Positions 57,800 to 64,000 of a stretch of DNA of 64,000 nt are shown piece after piece. Position numbers and translations under genes: made by a program. The stretch's first letter is position 1; each line of letters opens with the position of its first letter. A model generated the notes under the pieces. It saw only the letters and a program-made list of their open reading frames with translations. It had not been told where the DNA came from and did not search any database. The DNA lies in assembly GCA_963920525.1 (NCBI GenBank), contig OY986437.1:96225175-96289174 (forward strand), given 5' to 3'. This DNA comes from Dichetophora obliterata (lineage: Eukaryota; Arthropoda; Insecta; Diptera; Sciomyzidae).

Positions 57800-58345
57800 C
57801 TTCGATTGTCACATGCCGACTGTAGCTACAAAAAACATCTACAAAAAATTTCAAGCTAACTACACAACAACAATTACCAAGCAAATCTACAACAAAAACG
57901 CAGAGAGAATGACATGATCACAGCGGTTGCGCAGCGTTAAAGGGGATGAACCGAATTGGCGGCGAAAAATAAATAGCACTTTGCTTGCTATTTTTTCTGT
58001 ATGCCTGCTAGCAAGATCTAAAGTGGAGGCACTAAAAGACTTCACGACAGTCAAACAAAATACAAATATGAAAAATTGAAATTTCATTTTATTTCAGCAG
58101 TTAGCTCTGAAGTCTTTTTTAATGCCTCCCTCCATTTGAGATCTTGCTAGCAGGCAAACAGAAAATATAGCATGCAAACTGCTGTATATTTTACGCCGCC
58201 AATTCGGTTCATCCCCTCTAACGCTGCTCAACCGCTGGGATCTTGTAATTCTCTTTGCGTTGTTGTTGTAAATTTGCTAAGTAGTTATTGTTGTACAGTA
58301 AGCTTTAATTTTTTGTGGATGTTTATTTGTAGCTACAGTCAGCAT
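57800..58345. repeat. Inverted repeat, arms about 240 bp
   Basis: 57840-58060 pairs with 58095-58345. Shared blocks are GGGATGAACCGAATTGGCGG, TGCCTGCTAGCAAGATCT and CAACAACA(A)CGCA. The outermost motif GACTGTAGCTAC is shared with the palindrome that follows. Confidence 0.85.
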
Positions 58346-58454
58346 ATGACATCGAACTAATTTCGAAAACAATTTATACATATGAATTAAAGAGTATATA
58401 TAATATTGGTAACTCTATTTGTTTTTAGTAAAAGTTTTACCGTATCGGAAATAC

Positions 58455-58485
<31 letters not shown>

Positions 58486-58860
58486 TGCTACAGTCAGCAT
58501 ATGACATCGAACTAATTTAGAAAACAATTTATACATATGAATTAAAGAGTATATATAATATTGGTAACTCTATTTGTTTTTAGTAAAAGTTTTACCGTAT
58601 CGGAAATACATATATATATATATGTGTATATATATACATATGTATATACACATATATACACATATATATATATATGTATTTCCGATACGGTAAAACTTTT
58701 ACTAAAAACAAATAGAGTTACCAATATTATATATACTCTTTAATTCATATGTATAAATTGTTTTCTAAATTAGTTCGATGTCATATGCTGACTGTAGCTA
58801 CAAATAAACATCCACAAAAAATTAAAGCTTACTGTACAACAATAACAACAATAACTATAT
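58275..58860. repeat. Large AT-rich palindrome with a 155-bp direct duplication
   Basis: 58487-58650 and 58651-58800 are nearly perfect inverted copies (CCGTATCGGAAATACATATA / TATATGTATTTCCGATACGG). Outer arms 58275-58335 and 58797-58850 also pair (TACAGTAAGCTTTAATTTTT). The left arm is duplicated head to tail: GCTACAGTCAGCATATGACA begins at 58332 and again at 58487. The two opposite-strand frames at 58542-58743 give almost the same peptide, which shows they are palindrome artefacts. Confidence 0.9.
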
Positions 58861-59520
58861 ACACACATATATATATACACATTTACATATATATAGTTCA
58901 TATATATGAACAATTTAGCTCATTGAGGAAATTTAAAGAATATTTATGTATATTTATATAATAACAATTACGTATTAAACCTGCAAAATAATTAATATTT
59001 TCAGTAGTAATTGAATAACTAAAGTCTGCATATCCTAAGCATTCTATTTTTTAAAACTGTTTAGCTTTAATTTCTTATATGAATTATATATAATTTATAA
59101 GCTATAGATATTTCTTAATTTAAGAATATTCTTTTTTTAATACACAACGCAATATAGATATGGTGAACATGTATATTGTGTTAGTGTCATGATATAAATA
59201 GATATAAATAAGCTTTAATTTTTTATATTAATTCAATAATGAAATAATTTAAATAAATTACTTTAATTATATGTATTTTTGATATGGTAACACTTTTGCT
59301 TAAAAGAAATAGTTTCAGTAATATATAAAAAATTTAATAAATTGTTATAAGCTCTTAACAAAAATAATTCTAATTTCATATGCCGACTGTAGCTACACGA
59401 TTAGAATTCACAACGTCTACAAAAAATTTCCGGCTAACTGCGCCCACAACAAATACCAAGGAAATCTACAAACAAGGACGCACAGAGAAGAAGAAGATCA
59501 GAGCGGAACTTTTAAAACTT

Positions 59521-62340
59521 TTTGATTTCATCCTACGTGTAGGACGGGCTGCAGTATGAGCTTTTTATGTAGGATAGTCCGAAACCCCCTATTAGCATGA
59601 AAATTCTTATATAGCAGTAAGGCGGTCCGTGGCAGGAAAACGTCTTCCAGGGAATACTAATATTTTATATATAGGTTTTCGCTTCGGTCGGCAGTCCTCT
59701 CACTGCTATACATTTTTTTAATAAGATTTTCAAAATTTTTTAAAAAAATTTTCTTAAGGTTCTTTGATGACTTTGAGTTGATTTTATTTAACTAGCTTTT
59801 CAAAATGTTAATATATTATGTTAATATAAATGTTAATATACAAAGGCAACTAAAAATAGCTCTAAAACGAATCAATTTTTATAAGTTTCTAGGCCTATCA
59901 AATAAATTAATAAGTAATTTAGTCTTCCCAGTTTTTCTAAGTGGATTACATATATCAAAGAATATACAAAAAAAAAATAAAAGTATTTCAAATGCTCACC
60001 TCTTGATCTAGTAGTGTCTGTAGATTTCTGAGAATATAAACTAAACTGTCTTTGTGGCAAAAGTTTTTGGATTTTATCACAATTTTCCGAATTTTTAATT
60101 GTTTCCCTTCATCACTTTTGCACGACACACTTCATGGGCTCATCAGAATTCTTCATCAATGCTAGATATTATCTACAAAGCAAAGTAGCACAATAGAAAT
60201 ATGACCTTGACCCCACACAAGTTCCAGTACTAATACATAAGAGTTTAATTAATTTACCGCTGAGCTACTACTAATAAATTTTGAATGAACAATACAATTC
60301 ATGACAATTTTTCTTAATTAGTGAAAATTTACGGTTGAGCTAATAAAGAAGATCGTGATACAGCTAAACAGAAAATACATACATATATCACAATATTAAA
60401 GAAAGAACTTGTGAATAATGCATACTTTAGACAAAATTCTCTGTCAGTTGCTGCAAAGAACTAATGCTTAACTTGTACTTATAAGACTTTTGCAATTTTA
60501 CTTACATCAGTTGAAAACAATTTATTAATGCCTATATATCAAAGACCAAAATAATAATAAAATAAAACTGCCTCAGATGCTAGTTGAAGACATAGTTTTT
60601 TTACAATATCTAATGTTGAAATTCTTTTTTTCCGTGGGCTGATGAACTAGACTCGATACAAGTATAAAATTAAGTTCTGCAAACTTGTTCGCATTTTATG
60701 TGTAACTTGGTCTTGTTTAAAAGTTGCTCTTTATCAGTTTTGTTGTGGGGAAAAAATGTTAGAAAAATAAAAAGGTTTTCAATATAAATTCAACATATAT
60801 TTGACTTTGATGCTTTTCTAAACTTGAGATTACATTACATTTTCCAGCCCACAGCAAAGCGTTTGTTTGACAAGACAAGTTTTACGACAAAACATTTTTA
60901 AGTGGGTTTTCAAATTGTTTAATATGCTGCTAAAATACTTGTTGTTGTAAGAACAACTGTTATAAAACTGAATTTTGTTGATCTTGTGAATTTTAGTGCA
61001 GAGTATTTTTTGCTCAAATTGTGCAAAGTTATTGTGTTTATATGAAGAGGGAGTGAATAATAAAATTAAGTTTTAGTGCTTTTATAACATAGAACATTTT
61101 AAGAAGTTGTTTGTCGAAGTTGTAGGCATTAAGGTCATTTTGAATGACCAAAATTACTGTGACAACCATTCAAGCTATTCCATTAACGTCATAAACTATT
61201 TTAAAAAAAAAACTTTTTGCGACAAAATTGTATAAAATATATAAGCAAAATATTATAAAAGCAAAATTTGTGATAAAAAATAAAACAAGTAATAATAAGA
61301 TATAAAAATCTTTGCGCCTAAAAGTTCAATAAACTTTGATAACATTAGTTTAAAAATTTCGATAAATTGTCTCTGTCACTAATTTCATAAAAATTTTTTA
61401 TGTAATAATGTAATAAGAATTAATTGAGCGTTGTAATTTTTTAAAAAAAAAAAAAAAAACAGGCTTTACTTAATTGAAGCTATCCCTTCAGAACATAAAG
61501 AAGTACTTTCAACTAAAATGAGTTCCGTAACTACTTCTTTGAATGTAAAAATGGTCCCATTTTGTTTTCTCACGAACCTGATGTAGAAGAAGTTATTGTC
61601 TTGCTTCTCGAAGAGTTCATTTTTAATAAAAGCAATCGATTTTTTAACAAAACTATTGACAATTTAAGTGGAGGCTACTAGTTCTACGGCATTTAATATA
61701 CAAGTTATTTTTCTCTCACTTGTCGCACAGTAAAAATTACAAGACACAGACACTATGGAAACAGTTTTAAAACAAAACAAGCGATGAACTTAAATGATTG
61801 TTAGATTTGTGGAAAAACCTTAAGATAAAAAACAGACACAGTGTAGACTAGGGCGTAACGATAGAAATCGTTTCAGTTTGATTAGCGATAAAAACTTGCG
61901 AATGGATGGAAAAAACATTTGGATGTATTCTTTTTTTAACCCACACCGGCCCACCTCCGTGACCTTTTGTAAACGTACGATTTGTTGCTATTTTTGCGTC
62001 ATAGCATTCATTCTATTGTAGTGACGTCATTGAAAATATTGTAGATAATTTAAATACGAACATTTAAGTATACTGTCTTACCATCGGAAACATCTGGTTC
62101 CTGAGATATATATTTATATAGGAAAAATCAGAGGGTTATCAAAATTAAAATTTTTTTTACTTTTTGATTTTTAATAAAAAAACAATTCAAGATACTATAT
62201 CGAACTGTTCTACACAAATTTCTTGGCCTAATCTTAACCCATACCCACCCAATTGTCTTAATATACTCTACTTTTCGGAAATGTTTGCAGGTTTTGATAG
62301 TGTTGGTCTTTCAGCCTAGAATTGATCAAGTTAAAAATAG
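59521..62340. other. 2.8-kb stretch without recognisable gene
   Basis: A small imperfect inverted repeat lies at 59612-59716 (TATAGCAGTAAGGCGGTCC ... CTCTCACTGCTATA). Part of it also occurs inside Helitron 1 near 10097-10136. A run of 18 A lies at 61442-61459. The rest is non-repetitive AT-rich DNA with no domain, RNA gene or element end recognised. Confidence 0.4.
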
Positions 62341-62344
62341 TACT

Positions 62345-64000
62345 ACTTACTTACTTAGTTGGCGCTACAACCGTATGTCGGTCTTGGCCTCATCTAAAAA
62401 TTTGCGCCAGCCATTTCTGTCTTTCGCTTGCTGGCGCCAGTTGGAAATTCCAAGCTTCGTCAGGTTGTCCTCTACTTGGTCTTTCCAACGAAGATGCGGT
62501 CGTCCTCTTCTGCGTTGACCGCCGCTGGGTACCGAATCGAATGTTTTCTTCACTGGAGCATCGTCTTTCATGCGCTGAACATGACCAAGCCAGCGAAGCC
62601 GCTCGATTTTAATGCGCTTGACTATGTCGATGTCAGCGTACAGCTCATACAGTTCATCATTCCACCGTATTCGGTACTCGCCATTGACGCAGATTGGTCC
62701 GTAGATCTTACGAAGAATCTTTCTCTCGAATGCTCCTAAAGTCTTTTCATCTAAACTGCTCAGCGTCCAGGTTTGTGATGCGTAAAGTAGGACGGGCATG
62801 ATGAGCGATTTATAGAGCGTGATTTTCGTTCGTCGAGAGAGGGCTCTGCTTCTCAATTGCCTACTGAGCCCAAAGTAACACCTGTTGGCAAGAGTTATTC
62901 TTCGTTTGATCTCAATGCTGATGTCGTTGGTTGAATTAATGCTGGATCCCAGATAAACGAAGTTCTTCACAACCTCGAAGGAGGTATTGTCAACGGTAAC
63001 GTGGGTTCCAAGACGCTGGGACTGTTTGTTTGTTGACACTAAGTATTTCGTCTTATCTGCATTCACTGACAGACCCATTCGACTTGACTCTCTTTCTAAT
63101 CTGGAAAATGCTGCACTGACTTCGCGCGTATTATGGCCAATGATATCTATGTCATCAGCATACGCAAGCAGCATAACACTCTTGTAGAATATTGTGCCAC
63201 TACGTCTCAGATCAGCAGCTCGGATGATCTTTTCCATCATTAGGTTGAAAAAGTCGCACGATAAGGAATCACCTTGTCTGAAACCTCGTTTGGTAATAAA
63301 TGGTGGGGAGAGGTCCTTCCCGATTTTAACTGCGCTGCTGGTGTTGCTCAGTGTCATCCTGCAAAATCGTATTAGTTTTGCAGGAATACCAAATTCAGAC
63401 ATGGTGGAGTACAGGTGCTTCCTTATTGGGCTGTCGAAGGCGGCTTTGTAGTCGACAAAAAGATGGTGGGTGTCGACTTGTTTTTCTTGAGTCTTCTCCA
63501 AGATTTGTCGTAGCGTGAAAATCTGGTCGATGGTGGACTTTCCAGGTCTGAAGCCACACTGATAAGGTCCGATCAGTTCGTTTACAATGGGCTTCAATCT
63601 TTCACATAAAACGCTCGACAGGACCTTATATGCGATATTAAGAAGGCTTATCCCACGGTAATTGGCACAGATAGTGGGATCGCCTTTCTTGTGGATTGGG
63701 CAGAGCACACTGAGATTCCAATCGTTCGGAATGCATTCTTCCGACCATATTCTGCATAGAAGCTCGTGAATGCATTTAAGTAGAGCTTCGCCTCCGTTCT
63801 TAAACAGCTCAGCAGGTAAGCCATCAGCTCCCGCGGCTTTGTTATTTTGAAGCCGAGCTATAGCTGTCAGAACTTCATCATAGTCGGGCAGCGGAACCTC
63901 GACGCTGTCATCCGCAATTGGGGTTTCCGGAATATCATCTCTATTGTCGGGATTGTTGTCAGCGTCGCCATTTAGAAGTTTAGAGAAGTGTTCCCTCCAT
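62345..64000 (-). mobile_element. RTE-like LINE, 3' part, running off the window
   Basis: A minus-strand non-LTR element. The RT frame is followed directly by a short 3' end and a (TAAG)n-type repeat tail (plus-strand copies of TTAC at 62345-62358). Short simple-repeat tails and a minimal 3' UTR are typical of RTE-clade elements. GC content is clearly higher than the surroundings. No stops interrupt the visible part, so this is the youngest-looking LINE in the window. The endonuclease and 5' end lie beyond 64000. Confidence 0.9.
62365..63999 (-). CDS. RTE-like reverse transcriptase, partial (5' end outside window)
   Basis: The frame is open from the window edge (reading WREHFSKLLNGDAD at 63999) to the stop at 62365, about 544 codons. 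The GTG at 63706-63708 is not the real start, because the frame continues upstream with conserved sequence (ARLQNNKAAGADGLPAELF, IPNDWNLSVLCPIHKKGD). RT motifs are complete: NYRGISLLNIAYKVLS, GPYQCGFRPGKSTIDQIF, motif A LFVDYKAAFD, GFRQGDSLSCDFFNLMMEKI and LAYADDIDIIG. A C-terminal region (KITLYKSLIMPVLLYASQTW, RLRWLGHVQRM, RGRPHLRWKDQVE) is characteristic of RTE-type and related elements. Motif A reads AAFDS, and the YADD box is intact. It is potentially functional in the visible part and acts in target-primed reverse transcription of the element RNA. Confidence 0.9.
   Translation of the reverse strand, partial: WREHFSKLLNGDADNNPDNRDDIPETPIADDSVEVPLPDYDEVLTAIARLQNNKAAGADGLPAELFKNGGEALLKCIHELLCRIWSEECIPNDWNLSVLCPIHKKGDPTICANYRGISLLNIAYKVLSSVLCERLKPIVNELIGPYQCGFRPGKSTIDQIFTLRQILEKTQEKQVDTHHLFVDYKAAFDSPIRKHLYSTMSEFGIPAKLIRFCRMTLSNTSSAVKIGKDLSPPFITKRGFRQGDSLSCDFFNLMMEKIIRAADLRRSGTIFYKSVMLLAYADDIDIIGHNTREVSAAFSRLERESSRMGLSVNADKTKYLVSTNKQSQRLGTHVTVDNTSFEVVKNFVYLGSSINSTNDISIEIKRRITLANRCYFGLSRQLRSRALSRRTKITLYKSLIMPVLLYASQTWTLSSLDEKTLGAFERKILRKIYGPICVNGEYRIRWNDELYELYADIDIVKRIKIERLRWLGHVQRMKDDAPVKKTFDSVPSGGQRRRGRPHLRWKDQVEDNLTKLGISNWRQQAKDRNGWRKFLDEAKTDIRL

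Larger units (their letters stand above)
57532..59520. mobile_element. Compound foldback region built on a GACTGTAGCTAC unit
   Basis: The unit CATATGCYGACTGTAGCTAC or its complement occurs five times, near 57811, 58330, 58485, 58783 and 59377. Each copy is followed by related A-rich sequence (ACAAAAAATTT...GCTAACT, ACAACAA, ACCAAG.AAATCTAC, GACGCA.AGAGA). This points to several copies or rearranged ends of one foldback element family. No gene. Confidence 0.6.

Noticed and set aside
58542..58743. Two 60-residue frames on opposite strands with nearly identical peptides
   Set aside because: They are the same AT palindrome read in both directions.
62285..63451. Plus-strand frames opposite the RTE reverse transcriptase
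   Set aside because: Antisense shadows of a GC-richer real coding region.
1..64000. CRISPR array
   Set aside because: No set of short identical repeats with regular unique spacers; the tandem arrays have no unique spacers and the DNA is eukaryotic.

Overview
This is eukaryotic, strongly AT-rich DNA. It most likely comes from a higher dipteran insect (a fly, possibly a tephritid). That assignment is inference. It rests on Jockey-like and RTE-like retrotransposons, a DD41D mariner (a group that includes rosa of Ceratitis), short-intron structure, CAG/CAA (opa-type) runs, and Helitrons with Helitron-typical TC/CTAG ends. I found no recognisable host protein-coding exon, no convincing functional tRNA or rRNA gene and no CRISPR array. 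The window reads as intergenic or deep intronic DNA in which mobile elements of most eukaryotic classes have piled up.

Layout. 1-3.16 kb: a decayed Jockey-type LINE with a (TAAA)6 tail. 4.2-8.6 kb: a MITE with ACGT flanks, a 1.34-kb foldback palindrome, and an 885-bp hAT-like element with a perfect 8-bp target duplication that itself carries a nested MITE. 8.6-11.3 kb: Helitron copy 1. 12.75-13.27 kb: a TA-flanked MITE. 13.4-15.7 kb: a second, 5'-truncated Jockey-type LINE whose RT is nearly open. 16.4-16.7 kb (minus): a decayed mariner N-terminus. 17.2-18.2 kb: a 1-kb hAT-like element. 20.2-22.5 kb: foldbacks, MITEs and a tRNA-like relic. 24.5-25.7 kb: Helitron copy 2. 25.9-26.9 kb: an inverted-repeat element holding a TG microsatellite. 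27.1-29.5 kb and 47.2-50.0 kb: two diverged copies of one large repeat, each acting as the empty site for insertions in the other. 38.7-39.65 kb: an internally deleted DD41D mariner with perfect TIRs, followed by a hAT MITE. 41.5-46.3 kb: tandem arrays and a 2.6-kb element with an internal minisatellite. 52.6-57.5 kb: a 4.9-kb DNA transposon with long TIRs and a two-exon transposase-like gene, with another element nested in its right TIR. 57.5-59.5 kb: a compound foldback region. 62.3-64 kb (minus): an RTE-like LINE, open across the whole visible part and running off the window.

Stretches without inserted elements (18.2-20.2, 22.6-24.5, 29.6-32.6, 33.2-38.7, 51.4-52.6 and 59.5-62.3 kb) show no recognisable genes. 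Parts of them (about 23.3-24.3, 30.6-30.9, 37.4-37.8 and 51.6-52.1 kb) have the more balanced, opa-rich texture of host non-coding or regulatory DNA in flies.

The most informative locus is the 52.6-57.5 kb transposon. Its minus-strand gene can be read as exon 1 (55616-54091), a 108-bp GT-AG intron (54090-53983) and exon 2 (53982-53399). Two apparent single-site frameshifts break exon 1. The predicted protein has an N-terminal Cys-rich segment, a central Cys/His region and an RNase H-like region with conserved-looking acidic motifs. The superfamily could not be assigned from the sequence alone.
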